DNA of 54,910 bases from Steroidobacteraceae bacterium. Lineage in GTDB: Bacteria; Pseudomonadota; Gammaproteobacteria; Steroidobacterales; Steroidobacteraceae. The notes below the pieces were generated by a model. The model was not told where the DNA came from. It did not search any database and saw nothing but the letters and a program-made list of their open reading frames with translations. Positions 36,470 to 44,933 of the stretch are shown one piece after another; the stretch's first letter is position 1; each line of letters begins with the position of its first letter. Location: NCBI GenBank assembly GCA_025451375.1, contig JANWKL010000049.1:1-54910 (forward strand). Direction: 5' to 3'. The position numbers were made by a program, and so were the translations under genes.

Positions 36470-37193
36470 TCCCGAACGGCCGGCGGCCGAGCGCATCCGG
36501 AGTGCCGAGGAAGCGGATGTTGTTGATGAGGGCGGGCGGGGCGCCGGGGCGCGCCGTGACCTCGCCTTGCAGATCGAATCCCGGCTGGCCTGTCAGGCGC
36601 ATCGTGCCTACGACCGCCAGCGGCCCATCCAGGTCATGCAGCTTGCCGACCGGTTCCCCGGGCGGCGCCGCCGGAAAATCGATCACGTAGCTGCCGAGCG
36701 CGGTTGCCTCGCCGCCGCTGCGATCCACGAGGTCATGCACTTCGATGCGACCCTGGAGCTGGGTGATGATGCCGTGCTCCAGGTGCGCGAGCGGCAGGTC
36801 AAAGTGCGCGTGGCCCTTCAGGGTCGCAGGCAGCCCGGGAATGACGCCCGGTTCAAGCGGCAGGTCACCGACGAGGTTGCGCGCGGTAATGCGCTCGCCG
36901 AAGGCCAGCGCCACATCGGCGCTGGCCTGCGCTCCGCCGTGAACGGCACTGGCGTGGCCGGCGAGCTGACCGAGAAACAGGCGCAGCGGATGCAGCTCCC
37001 AGCTGACATCGCCGACGGGAAAGTGCGCGATGCTCATGCCGTTGCACACGCCGCTCCACAACGAGCCGTCGACGCTCGCACACAGAGGGTCAGCACCGCT
37101 CGTCGGGAGCACCCAGCTTGCCGGCAGGCGTGCCACGAGCACGGCCGCAAACACCGCCGCCGCCGCGACCGCCAGCCACGCGCCGCGCTTCAC
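36453..37193 (-). CDS. gspN: Type II secretion system protein N
   Basis: Inner-membrane T2SS component of uncertain role, last gene of the gspG-N run. The 246-residue product has one N-terminal membrane segment (AWLAVAAAAVFAAVLVARLP) and a periplasmic domain with DGSLWSGVCNGM and the C-terminal INNIRFLGTPDALGRRPFG seen in GspN proteins. GTG 37193, one base past the gspM stop, was chosen; the frame is open upstream over gspM without resemblance. The end overlaps the AddA-like gene convergently. Confidence 0.85.
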   Translation of the reverse strand: MKRGAWLAVAAAAVFAAVLVARLPASWVLPTSGADPLCASVDGSLWSGVCNGMSIAHFPVGDVSWELHPLRLFLGQLAGHASAVHGGAQASADVALAFGERITARNLVGDLPLEPGVIPGLPATLKGHAHFDLPLAHLEHGIITQLQGRIEVHDLVDRSGGEATALGSYVIDFPAAPPGEPVGKLHDLDGPLAVVGTMRLTGQPGFDLQGEVTARPGAPPALINNIRFLGTPDALGRRPFGISGTL

Positions 37194-37194
37194 T

Positions 37195-37689
37195 TCAGCC
37201 CGAACGCAGTACGACCGCCGCGTTGACGAGACCGGGCGCCCCGGCTCCATCAATGGTGGCGGATTCCACCACGACGCCGTTTTGCTGCGCGAGCCGCGCG
37301 AGCCACGCCACCAGGTTGTCAAACGGCGCCTTCTGCAGCCGCACCGCGAGCGTCCCGCCGGTCGCACCCGGCTCGCTCCCCGTCAGTGCGCTCGACAGTC
37401 CCGATTCGCGGGCAGAACGATCGATGATGACCAGCAGCGACTCGCCACTGTCGGATGGGGGCGCCGGTGCGGTCGCCAGTTCCGGAGCCACGCCTTGCAT
37501 CCAGGTGAGATCGGCGCGCTTTTTCGCCAGCCGTTGCTGCGCACCGCTCACGCTGTGATCAAGCGGCACGAGCACCGCGACGATGAACAGCACCACCGCG
37601 ACGGCGGCGGCGCCAACGATCAGCCGCTGCTGGCGCTGCGGCAGCGCCGAGAACGATTCGAATGACAGGGAATCGAGGGTGGTTTTCAT
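37195..37689 (-). CDS. gspM: Type II secretion system protein M
   Basis: Small inner-membrane protein that binds GspL in the T2SS assembly platform. The 164-residue product has a short cytoplasmic tail with LPQRQQRLIVGA before the membrane helix AAAVAVVLFIVAVLVPLD and then a periplasmic ferredoxin-like domain. It lies seven bases after gspL and one base before gspN. Sequence conservation in this family is low; position in the operon is strong support. Confidence 0.87.
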   Translation of the reverse strand: MKTTLDSLSFESFSALPQRQQRLIVGAAAVAVVLFIVAVLVPLDHSVSGAQQRLAKKRADLTWMQGVAPELATAPAPPSDSGESLLVIIDRSARESGLSSALTGSEPGATGGTLAVRLQKAPFDNLVAWLARLAQQNGVVVESATIDGAGAPGLVNAAVVLRSG

Positions 37690-37696
37690 AGGCCCG

Positions 37697-38926
37697 TTAG
37701 CTCCCGCCCGCCCGCACCTGGATGCGGCCCTCGTAACCAGAGCCGGCATTGTTGCCGCCGGTCAGATCCGCCTTCCAGCCGTTATCGCGCAAGGTCTGGC
37801 TGACGCGGTCGAGGCTCGCGGCGTCATGCACTGAAACTTTCAGATCCAGTGTCCCGTCACGAAAGGTGAGTGCCTGCACGCTCGTGCCGGGCGCCGCGTC
37901 GCGCGCCTGGGCGAGGGCTTGCAACGCTGCCAGCAGACCCTGGCCGGCGCCGCGGGCGCTCAGCAGGCGTTGTTCCATCTTATGGCGTGCATCAGTCGTG
38001 TTCTGCGCGCCGGGCATGGCGGTGTGAAAGGTATCGCGAATGGAGGCGTCGACCTGGTGCTCGCGGTCGTGCAGCACGTGCAGCTGCCAGACCTTGCCAA
38101 TGATATGCAGGCCGACGAGCGCTGCCAGCAGCATCGCCGCGACGCGCCAGGCGCGCAGTCCCGCCGCCTGTGTTCCAGTGGGCTCATAGTTGCCCTGCAG
38201 GAGGTTGATCGGGGTGACGGTGGCCAGCTGCTGCGCGAACAGCGCCAGCGGTCCACCGGTCAGGAGTTGCACCTTGATGCCGTCGAACCTGGCCCGCGCG
38301 GCTTCCACCTGGGCTGAGTGCTGCTGCCACTCAGCCGCTCCGGTATAGAGGATGAGCCCACGGCCGCCGCCATCCGCGCCGGTGAGGGCGATGTCCAGCG
38401 CCTCGCCCAGCGCATCGGCAGGCAGTGTCACGGGCGTGCCGCCCGGCGGCCGCACGACCACGGCGTCCGCCTCGAGCAGCGCCACCGCCTGCCCGGGATT
38501 TTGCGGCAACAGGTCGCTGTCGGCGTAGATCGCGGCGGGCTCGATCCCCGCCGCGCGCAGCGTGGTGAGCCACTCCTGCAGCAGCGCGCGTGCAACCACG
38601 GCAACCGGCGCGCGCGGGGAGTCGGTGCTGCGCTTGCCGATGGCAAAGTGCAACTCCTCGATGTCGTCGGCGAGATGTTCTTCGAGCGCGTAGGGCACGA
38701 GCTGCGCGAGTCGCGCCCCGGCCTTCACCGGTACCTCAGGCTCGGTCAGCAGCACATCCGCGCCGGGGACCAGCAGGCACACGCGCCGCCCGGCCGCGCG
38801 CGGCGCGGCGAGGGACAAGGGACCCTCCTGCGGCGGCCCGACCTGCGATCCGCGGCTGTCCGCAATCAGCCACGAGGCGTTCTCGCCCGCGACGCGCGGC
38901 AGACGAATGAGCAACCAATCAGCCAT
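37697..38926 (-). CDS. gspL: Type II secretion system protein L
   Basis: Links the GspE ATPase to the inner-membrane platform. The 409-residue product has a cytoplasmic actin-like domain (1 to about 250; VCLLVPGADVLLTEPEVPVK, LVPYALEEHLADDIEELHFA), a membrane helix near 265-285 (RVAAMLLAALVGLHIIGKVW) and a periplasmic domain. The cytoplasmic segment ALEEHLADDIEELHFA is typical of GspL. GspE, its partner, is not in the window. Confidence 0.92.
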   Translation of the reverse strand: MADWLLIRLPRVAGENASWLIADSRGSQVGPPQEGPLSLAAPRAAGRRVCLLVPGADVLLTEPEVPVKAGARLAQLVPYALEEHLADDIEELHFAIGKRSTDSPRAPVAVVARALLQEWLTTLRAAGIEPAAIYADSDLLPQNPGQAVALLEADAVVVRPPGGTPVTLPADALGEALDIALTGADGGGRGLILYTGAAEWQQHSAQVEAARARFDGIKVQLLTGGPLALFAQQLATVTPINLLQGNYEPTGTQAAGLRAWRVAAMLLAALVGLHIIGKVWQLHVLHDREHQVDASIRDTFHTAMPGAQNTTDARHKMEQRLLSARGAGQGLLAALQALAQARDAAPGTSVQALTFRDGTLDLKVSVHDAASLDRVSQTLRDNGWKADLTGGNNAGSGYEGRIQVRAGGS

Positions 38927-38942
38927 GGGCGAGACTCATGTG

Positions 38943-39905
38943 TTAATCCGCAGTGAAGCTGCGCAGGATCGGCCGCACAGTGCCGCCGTTCTGCCCATCC
39001 TGGTACAGAAGACTGTACAAGTTGAATTCGGTGCTGCCAATAGAAATGAAACTCGTCAGGCGGAAGTAGTGCGAGTTCACCTGGATTTCCTTTTGTACGT
39101 TCGTCCAGGCCTTCGGATCGGTACCGGTGAATGCCGCCTGGTAGTCGCTGATCTTCGGAAAACATCCGGGCGCCGCCTCACGGTTGCGCGCCAGCTGGTC
39201 GGAATCGAATTCACTATGCCCGAGGAACGCATCGAGCACCTTACCGGAGGCTGTGCAGATGTTGAGCTGCGCAGGCCAGGGAAGGGCGGTGACATAGGGA
39301 GCGAGTTGCGCATACCGGTCAGGGCCGAATTGCGGCAGCGCGAGCAGTTCGCTCGCGCTCGTGATGTAACGCATCGGCGCGCGGTAAGGCGGGTTCTGGC
39401 CCATGTACACGCTGTCCTTGGCGCCATCGGGAATGGAGGGCGTTTGGTTGTGGCTGATCCAGTCGACCGCGTAGCCGGCCCACTTCGGCTCCAGTCCCAG
39501 CCTGGCCAGCAGTTGCTGGAACGCCTGCACCTGGGTGGGATTCGCGCTGCCGTCCTGGTTGACAAGCCGGTTGAGGTTGAAGCGTCCCTGCATGTCCTCG
39601 AGCGACGCCTCGAGCATCACGCCCGGCACGACCTCGATGGGCCCGACCGGCCTGGCCCAGCCCTGGGCGGCGTAGGTATGTGTCTGATCCGCGCGATACA
39701 CTTCGCGCAGCCCATAGGCTGCCAGCGCCTCGGCGGCCTCTTGCGCGAGCAGCGACTCATCAAACGCGTAGGTCCCCGCGCCGCGGCGCGCGGTCATGGT
39801 GTTCTCGTAGGCGATGGTCGCCGCGAGCATGGTGCCGAGCGCCACCAGGAGGATCGCCACCAGCAGCGCAATGCCACGTTGTTTGCCACGTGCCTTGGGG
39901 TTCAT
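38943..39905 (-). CDS. gspK: Type II secretion system minor pseudopilin K
   Basis: Pseudopilin that caps the T2SS pilus tip with I and J. The 320-residue product has a prepilin-like leader ending KQRG, followed by IALLVAILLVALGTMLAATI. As usual in GspK there is no Glu at position +5. The alpha-domain region with DMQGRFNLNRLV and the helix-hairpin SELLALPQFGPDRYAQLAPYV are visible. ATG 39905 overlaps the gspJ stop (ATGA). Confidence 0.93.
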   Translation of the reverse strand: MNPKARGKQRGIALLVAILLVALGTMLAATIAYENTMTARRGAGTYAFDESLLAQEAAEALAAYGLREVYRADQTHTYAAQGWARPVGPIEVVPGVMLEASLEDMQGRFNLNRLVNQDGSANPTQVQAFQQLLARLGLEPKWAGYAVDWISHNQTPSIPDGAKDSVYMGQNPPYRAPMRYITSASELLALPQFGPDRYAQLAPYVTALPWPAQLNICTASGKVLDAFLGHSEFDSDQLARNREAAPGCFPKISDYQAAFTGTDPKAWTNVQKEIQVNSHYFRLTSFISIGSTEFNLYSLLYQDGQNGGTVRPILRSFTAD

Positions 39906-40531
39906 CCGGCGATCTCGATGAGGCGCACGATCGTGCCCCAGTCCTCGGTGTCGAGCGTGATCTCCACCGCGATCGGACGCAGACGCAGGCTGGTTTCCTG
40001 GGCGATGGCACCGGCGACCGTTGGCGGCGGCCACTGCTCCTGCCATTGCCGGTTCGCGTCCATGTAACGCAAAGTCAGGGACTTCACGTGGGTGAGGAGT
40101 TCGAGCTTCACGGTGGTACTCGCGAGTGTCGGATCCAGCACCGTCCAGTGCTCGCGCTTGAGCGAGCCGTCTTCCACCAGGTACGCGACCCGCTGCAGAC
40201 CCGGCCGCTGCACACCGCGCGGATTTGCCCAGCCATCGCGCGTGAGCATCACCACCGGCTGTGTACCGGGGGTGCCGGACTGCAGTGCTGGTTGCGCGGG
40301 CTCATCCCCGATCGCCTGGCGCACCGGCCGGGGCGTCAGCTGCACGAAGTCCTGCTCGAGGAGGCGTACCGCGGTCTGCAATTTCCCGAGGCGCTCCTGC
40401 TCCGCCTTGAGGGTCTCGTGATTTTTCAGTCCCTGGCTCAAAGCGCCGTAGCCCATCGCGAACATGACTGCGGCGATGAATATCGCCACCAGCAACTCGA
40501 TCAGCGTAAAACCGCGACGACGCATGTTCAT
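39902..40531 (-). CDS. gspJ: Type II secretion system minor pseudopilin J
   Basis: Pseudopilin of the tip complex, 209 residues. The prepilin peptidase site MRRRGFTLIELLVAIFIAA is intact, with Glu at +5. The GspJ-type segment VRLLEQDFVQLTPRPVRQAIGD follows. The start ATG 40531 overlaps the gspI stop (ATGA), and the frame open further upstream has no resemblance. Confidence 0.93.
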   Translation of the reverse strand: MNMRRRGFTLIELLVAIFIAAVMFAMGYGALSQGLKNHETLKAEQERLGKLQTAVRLLEQDFVQLTPRPVRQAIGDEPAQPALQSGTPGTQPVVMLTRDGWANPRGVQRPGLQRVAYLVEDGSLKREHWTVLDPTLASTTVKLELLTHVKSLTLRYMDANRQWQEQWPPPTVAGAIAQETSLRLRPIAVEITLDTEDWGTIVRLIEIAG

Positions 40532-41013
40532 TGTTTTGGGTTCCCCGGGATGGGCGTCGTCCCGCCGTTGGGACCATTCGCAGGCGGCCCCATCAGCTGC
40601 GAGCCCCAGTCGGGGCTGTCGCCACGCGGCGCCGCGACCGCATCGCCCCACACTCCGCTCACGGTGGTGTACCAGCCGCTGTCCGCGTCACCCTTCACCT
40701 CCGCAGGACGCACCCTGACATCGATGCGCTCCGCTCCCGGTATATCGAGCGCCGTGACTTCCTGGCGCCAGTGCCACTTGCGCCCGGCGTAGTCGGTGTC
40801 GCCCTCGGTGTTGCCAACTCCGGGGGTCTGCCCGGTGACGCGCAGGTTGGCGATCCGATTCAGCGCCACCCACTGCGCGAAGGTCTTGTCGCGCAGATAA
40901 AAGACGGTGTCGGCCGAGGAGGTGACGGTGCGCATGACGGCCGCCATGCCGATCGCCACGATGGCCAGCGCCACCAGCACTTCGATCAGCGTGAAGCCGC
41001 GCGCGCGTCTCAT
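40528..41013 (-). CDS. gspI: Type II secretion system minor pseudopilin I
   Basis: Pseudopilin of 161 residues with the processing site ARGFTLIEVLVALAIVAIGM and the GspI-like AQWVALNRIANLRV segment. The C-terminus is longer than usual and rich in Gly and Pro (GPPANGPNGGTTPIPG); this tail does not resemble the common GspI end. The ATG overlaps the gspH stop. Confidence 0.92.
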   Translation of the reverse strand: MRRARGFTLIEVLVALAIVAIGMAAVMRTVTSSADTVFYLRDKTFAQWVALNRIANLRVTGQTPGVGNTEGDTDYAGRKWHWRQEVTALDIPGAERIDVRVRPAEVKGDADSGWYTTVSGVWGDAVAAPRGDSPDWGSQLMGPPANGPNGGTTPIPGNPKQ

Positions 41014-41576
41014 TGCCTCGATTGCTCGACCAGGGGCTGCAGGATCACCGCACCCTTGTCATCCTGCGTCATGGTGTAGCTGCGAACACCGCCGTCGCGC
41101 TCAAGCGTCACGGCGAAACCGTCCAGGTCACCATTGGAGAAAATCATGATCTGCGGCGTCTTGTCCTTGGCGCCGGCCGGTCGGGTCAGGACTGCCGGCC
41201 GCCCGTCGACGGTGAGCTTGAAGTCGAGGCCGTCGGGGAGCTTGCGCGGCCCGAGCACGTCATCCTCGAGGATGCTGCCCCACGCGGCCTTGCGTATGTC
41301 GTAGGCGAGAAACTCGTAGCCGTCGTCCTTGAACATGATGCCGTACTCGCGGCTCTGCAGCTCCGCCTGCTCGCGCGCGTACTTGAAGAGTTCAAACAGC
41401 CGCGTGCTCTCCTTGTCCAGCTCGCGATCACGTCCGGTGAGGCTGACCGCCAGCACCGTGCCGGCGGCGAGGATGCCGATAATGACCACGACGACCAGGA
41501 TCTCGATAAGAGTGAAACCGCAGGCGTGTCGGCGTCGCGTGGGGCCTGCGATTTCGGCCAATGGATTAGTCAACAT
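41010..41576 (-). CDS. gspH: Type II secretion system minor pseudopilin H
   Basis: Pseudopilin of 188 residues with ACGFTLIEILVVVVIIGILA as processing and membrane region, after a leader of about 20 residues with several arginines. The GspH-type region RLFELFKYAREQAELQSREYG follows. ATG 41576 lies within the end of gspG (11 bp overlap). Confidence 0.92.
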   Translation of the reverse strand: MLTNPLAEIAGPTRRRHACGFTLIEILVVVVIIGILAAGTVLAVSLTGRDRELDKESTRLFELFKYAREQAELQSREYGIMFKDDGYEFLAYDIRKAAWGSILEDDVLGPRKLPDGLDFKLTVDGRPAVLTRPAGAKDKTPQIMIFSNGDLDGFAVTLERDGGVRSYTMTQDDKGAVILQPLVEQSRQ

Positions 41577-42030
41577 TCCAGTTGCCGATGTCGGCATCGA
41601 GCCCTTCACCGCCCGGCTGACCATCGGCGCCCATGCTGAAGAGGTCGTAGTCCTTGCCGTGGGTGCCGGGATACGCGTATTGGTAGTCGTTGCCCCACGG
41701 ATCCTTGCTGACGCCATCCAGGTAGCCGCCCGGTTTCCAGTTCTTGATCGCCGGATCATTTGGCTTCTGTACCAGCGCCTGCAGTCCCTGCTCGCTGGTG
41801 GGAAAACGCGAGTTGTCGATCCGGTACAGGGTGAGCGCCGCCTTCAGCGCCCCGATGTCGGACTTGGCCTTGGCGATCTTGGCCTGGTCCACCTGACCGA
41901 TGACCTTGGGCACGATGAGAGCGGCCAGGAGACCGATGATGATCACGACCACCATGATCTCAATGAGGGTAAAGCCGCGCGCGTCGTGTGCACCCCGGCG
42001 TCTGCTAACCTCGGAAAGTGTGTAGCTCAT
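41566..42030 (-). CDS. gspG: Type II secretion system major pseudopilin G
   Basis: Major pilin-like subunit of T2SS, 154 residues. Leader of about 19 residues ending in DARG, then FTLIEIMVVVIIIGLLAALI. The family core LKAALTLYRIDNSRFPTSEQGLQAL and the calcium-site C-terminus KDPWGNDYQYAYPGTHGKDYDLFSMGADG (quoted here in part as KDPWGNDYQYAYPG) are present. It is the first gene of the operon; gspC, D, E and F, which precede G in many relatives, are absent from this place. Confidence 0.95.
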   Translation of the reverse strand: MSYTLSEVSRRRGAHDARGFTLIEIMVVVIIIGLLAALIVPKVIGQVDQAKIAKAKSDIGALKAALTLYRIDNSRFPTSEQGLQALVQKPNDPAIKNWKPGGYLDGVSKDPWGNDYQYAYPGTHGKDYDLFSMGADGQPGGEGLDADIGNWNVD

Positions 42031-42096
42031 TCGATGTATTCCGCGGGCGGGGCTGCCGCCGTTTGAAGCCCTAGAATCGGGTCGGGATCATAACAA
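42031..42096. promoter_or_regulatory. Divergent promoter region between gspG and the rhombosortase gene
   Basis: Plus strand: TAGAAT at 42072-42077, 20 bases before the rhombosortase ATG. Minus strand: TATGAT at 42092-42087, 57 bases before the gspG ATG. Neither has a strong -35. Shared placement would allow joint control of T2SS pseudopilins and the protease. Confidence 0.4.
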
Positions 42097-42699
42097 ATGG
42101 AGTCCGCTTCCCCTGTGACCCACGCACACAGGGTGCTCAAGTCTCTCAATTGCGACGGCGCCTGGGGGGTTGCCCTCATCGCGACCTGTGCTGCGCTTCT
42201 TCTGCTTGCCCTCACCGGGGAGCACGGACGCATGCTCATGCGCTATGACCGCGTCGCGCTTGCCGGCGGGGAAGCCTGGCGGCTGTTGACGGCGCACCTG
42301 GTTCACCTGGATCTGCGGCACGCGCTTTTGAACTGTTGTGGTCTTGCGCTCATGTGGGCGCTGTTCGCTCGCGACTACACGGGGCGTCAGTGGCTGTGGG
42401 TGCTGCTCGGCGCCATGCTGGCGATCGATGCGGGCCTGTGGCTGTTCGATTCGACTGTGGAGTGGTACGTGGGTTCCTCAGGCGTACTGCATGGGGTCAT
42501 GGCGGCGGGCGCCCTGGCGCATTTGCGGCGGCGCGAGCCGGACGGATGGGTGCTGGCGGCGTTCCTCGTGGCAAAACTCACCTGGGAGCACTGGGTGGGC
42601 CCGCTGCCCCTCGCCACGGGAGTCGTGGTGGTGGATGCGCACCTGTACGGGGTCATCGGGGGTGCGGCGGTAGCCGCTTTCCTTAGGCCTGCGGCCTGA
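42097..42699 (+). CDS. rrtA: Rhombosortase (rhomboid-family GlyGly-CTERM protease)
   Basis: A 200-residue polytopic membrane serine protease. The catalytic serine lies in WYVGSSGVLHG and a second conserved His in VDAHLYG, with GEAWRLLTAHLVHLDLRHALLN and VAKLTWEHWVGP, segments typical of rhombosortases rather than general rhomboids. The family cleaves the GlyGly-CTERM tail of proteins exported through T2SS. Its divergent place beside gspG-N supports that role. No GlyGly-CTERM substrate gene was recognised in the window. Confidence 0.85.
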   Translation: MESASPVTHAHRVLKSLNCDGAWGVALIATCAALLLLALTGEHGRMLMRYDRVALAGGEAWRLLTAHLVHLDLRHALLNCCGLALMWALFARDYTGRQWLWVLLGAMLAIDAGLWLFDSTVEWYVGSSGVLHGVMAAGALAHLRRREPDGWVLAAFLVAKLTWEHWVGPLPLATGVVVVDAHLYGVIGGAAVAAFLRPAA

Positions 42700-42735
42700 G
42701 CCGCTATACTGCCCGCGCTTTTCGAAGGGGTAGGC

Positions 42736-43689
42736 ATGTCGTTTGCGTTCGTGTTCCCGGGCCAGGGCTCGCAGTCGGTTGGAATGCTCAGCGCGCTCGC
42801 GAGCGCCTCGCAGGCCGTGCGTGCGACGTTCGAGGAAGCCTCGGGCGTTCTGGGCTTTAACCTGTGGAAGCTCGTGAGCGAAGGCCCGGAGGATGCGCTG
42901 AACGCCACCGAGCGCACCCAGCCGGCAATGCTCGCGGCGGGAGTTGCAACCTGGCGCGCCTGGCGTGCTGAGGGAGGTGCGCCTCCGGCGGTAGTTGCCG
43001 GGCACAGCCTCGGCGAATTCACCGCCCTGGTGTGTGCGCAGTCCCTGGATTTCCAGGCGGCGGTGGAGCTGGTGCGGTTTCGCGGCCAGGCCATGCAGGA
43101 AGCCGTCCCGGCCGGAACCGGCGCCATGGCTGCGATTCTGGGTCTCGATGATGAAGCGATCGAAGCGGCTTGCCGCGAAGCGGCACAGGGCGGGGTGGTC
43201 GAGCCTGCGAACTTCAATTCCCCCGGCCAGGTGGTTATCGCTGGTGAGCGGGCCGCGGTCGAGCGGGCGATGGAGGCGGCGAAGGCCCGTGGTGCCAAGC
43301 GCGCCGTGGTGCTCCCTGTCAGCGTGCCGTCCCACACGAGCCTCATGCGCGGGGCCGGCGAGCGCCTGGCCGAGCGGCTGGGTGCCCTCGAGGTGCGCAC
43401 ACCGCACATCCCCTACGTGAGTGCCGTGGACGCCGCCGCGCACAGCGAGCCGGATGATATCCGCGCGATACTGGTGCGGCAGATCTCAAGCCCGGTGCGC
43501 TGGCCGCAGACCCTGCGCGCCGTGAGCGCGGGCGCTACCGCGCAGGTGATCGAGTGTGGTCCGGGCAGGGTGCTGACGGGCCTGAACCGGCGCATTGAGA
43601 AGCGTGCGGACCTGAGCTTCCTCGCGCTCGAGGATCCGGCGTCGATCGCGAGCGCGCTGACGCAGACCCAAGGGGATGTCCATGCTTGA
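42736..43689 (+). CDS. fabD: Malonyl-CoA:ACP transacylase FabD
   Basis: Loads malonyl groups onto acyl carrier protein. The 317-residue product starts FAFVFPGQGSQSVGML and has the nucleophile motif GHSLGEFTAL, RGQAMQEAVPAGTGAMAAIL, and the catalytic His in VSVPSHTSLM. A TATACT -10 lies at 42705-42710 and GAAGGGG precedes the ATG. Its usual upstream neighbours fabH and plsX are not here; the rhombosortase gene takes that place. It overlaps fabG by 8 bp. Confidence 0.96.
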   Translation: MSFAFVFPGQGSQSVGMLSALASASQAVRATFEEASGVLGFNLWKLVSEGPEDALNATERTQPAMLAAGVATWRAWRAEGGAPPAVVAGHSLGEFTALVCAQSLDFQAAVELVRFRGQAMQEAVPAGTGAMAAILGLDDEAIEAACREAAQGGVVEPANFNSPGQVVIAGERAAVERAMEAAKARGAKRAVVLPVSVPSHTSLMRGAGERLAERLGALEVRTPHIPYVSAVDAAAHSEPDDIRAILVRQISSPVRWPQTLRAVSAGATAQVIECGPGRVLTGLNRRIEKRADLSFLALEDPASIASALTQTQGDVHA

Positions 43690-44422
43690 AAACGACGTCG
43701 CACTCGTCACCGGCGGCTCGCGCGGCATCGGGCATGCGATCGCACTGGCTTTAGGCGCCGCAGGCGCGCGCGTCATCGGCACCTCGACCAGTGCTGGCGG
43801 GGCGGAGCGATTTACGGCTGACCTTAAGGCGCACGGCGCCAGAGGACACGGGGCGGTGCTGGACGTCAGTAGCCCCGCCTCAATTGATGCTCTGCTGAAT
43901 GAGCTCGAGGCCGCCGATGAGCTGCCGACGATCCTGATCAACAACGCCGCCATCACGCGCGACGTGTTGCTGCTGCGCATGAAGCCGGAGGACTGGGACG
44001 CCGTGATCGCCACCAACCTCACCGCGGTGTTTCGCCTCACCAAGGCGTGTCTGCGGCGCATGATGAAGGAGCGCCACGGGCGGATCGTCAACCTGACGTC
44101 CATCGTGGGTGTGACCGGAAACCCCGGCCAGGCCAACTACGCCGCCGCCAAGGCCGGACTCATCGGCTTCACCAAGTCGGTGGCCATCGAGCTGGCCTCG
44201 CGCGGCATCACTGTGAATGCGGTGGCGCCTGGTTTCATCGATACCGACATGACCCGCGCGTTGAATGAAGAGCAGCGGGCGACGCTGCTAGGGCAGATTC
44301 CGATGGCGCGCCTGGGGACTCCGGCTGATATCGCGGCGGCGGTGATGTTCCTGGTTTCCCCCCAGGCCTCCTACATCACCGGGGAGACCCTGCACGTCAA
44401 CGGCGGGATGTATATGCCGTGA
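43682..44422 (+). CDS. fabG: 3-oxoacyl-ACP reductase FabG
   Basis: NADPH-dependent SDR reductase of fatty acid synthesis, 246 residues. Cofactor motif VTGGSRGIGHAIALAL, NNAAITRD, catalytic Ser in LTSIVGVTGNPGQ and YxxxK as NYAAAKAG are intact; the C-terminus YITGETLHVNGGMYMP is the FabG standard. ATG 43682 was chosen because AAGGGG lies six bases upstream; ATG 43676 is too close. Confidence 0.95.
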   Translation: MLENDVALVTGGSRGIGHAIALALGAAGARVIGTSTSAGGAERFTADLKAHGARGHGAVLDVSSPASIDALLNELEAADELPTILINNAAITRDVLLLRMKPEDWDAVIATNLTAVFRLTKACLRRMMKERHGRIVNLTSIVGVTGNPGQANYAAAKAGLIGFTKSVAIELASRGITVNAVAPGFIDTDMTRALNEEQRATLLGQIPMARLGTPADIAAAVMFLVSPQASYITGETLHVNGGMYMP

Positions 44423-44659
44423 TCGCGCCATGCATATGCTGCGACCACGGCATGCATATGGCGCCGGAACGAGACCATCGCGTGCGGCAGCCTTCAGGAC
44501 GCCCCGGGCAGTTTCATCAGCAAAAACAATAACTCGCAGGAATGTTGTGCGAGTAGCACCCCGGGGGGCTGTTCCCCTACAATACCGCGCCCGCTGTCGC
44601 CCTACGTGGGGTACGCGACGTCGGAAACCTATTTTTTCAAGCACAAGGACCAACCGCTA
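44423..44659 (+). promoter_or_regulatory. acpP upstream region with repeats and a palindrome
   Basis: No gene is supported in these 237 bases. CATGCATATG occurs twice, 22 bases apart (44429-44438, 44451-44460), within a larger imperfect inverted repeat (GCGCCAT at both outer ends), and a similar ATGTATATG lies at 44408-44416 in the end of fabG. Further on ACTCGCA (44532-44538) and TGCGAGT (44548-44554) form a perfect 7-bp inverted repeat. TACAAT near 44578 may be the acpP -10. Separate high expression of acpP would explain the gap. Confidence 0.45.
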
Positions 44660-44902
44660 ATGAGCACTGTTGAGCAGCAGGTCAAAGCCATCGTTGCCGA
44701 ACAGCTGGGCGTCAAACAGGAGCAGGTCACGAACGACGCTTCGTTCGTTGACGACCTGGGAGCCGATTCACTCGACACAGTCGAGCTGGTCATGGCCCTC
44801 GAAGAGGAGTTCGAAATCGAAATCCCGGACGAGGACGCCGAGAAGATCACGACCGTTCACCAGGCGATCGACTACATCAACGAGCGCCGCAGTAAGTCCT
44901 GA
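44660..44902 (+). CDS. acpP: Acyl carrier protein
   Basis: Small acidic carrier of growing fatty acids, 80 residues. The phosphopantetheine serine is in [19 protein letters not shown], the canonical site. ATG 44660 gives the standard beginning [17 protein letters not shown] and has AAGGA ten bases upstream; an ORF start 18 codons earlier is not supported. It stands between fabG and fabF as in most gammaproteobacteria. Confidence 0.97.
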   Translation: MSTVEQQVKAIVAEQLGVKQEQVTNDASFVDDLGADSLDTVELVMALEEEFEIEIPDEDAEKITTVHQAIDYINERRSKS

Positions 44903-44933
44903 GCAGGACAGTCAAGGCGCCTACAGGTATGTC

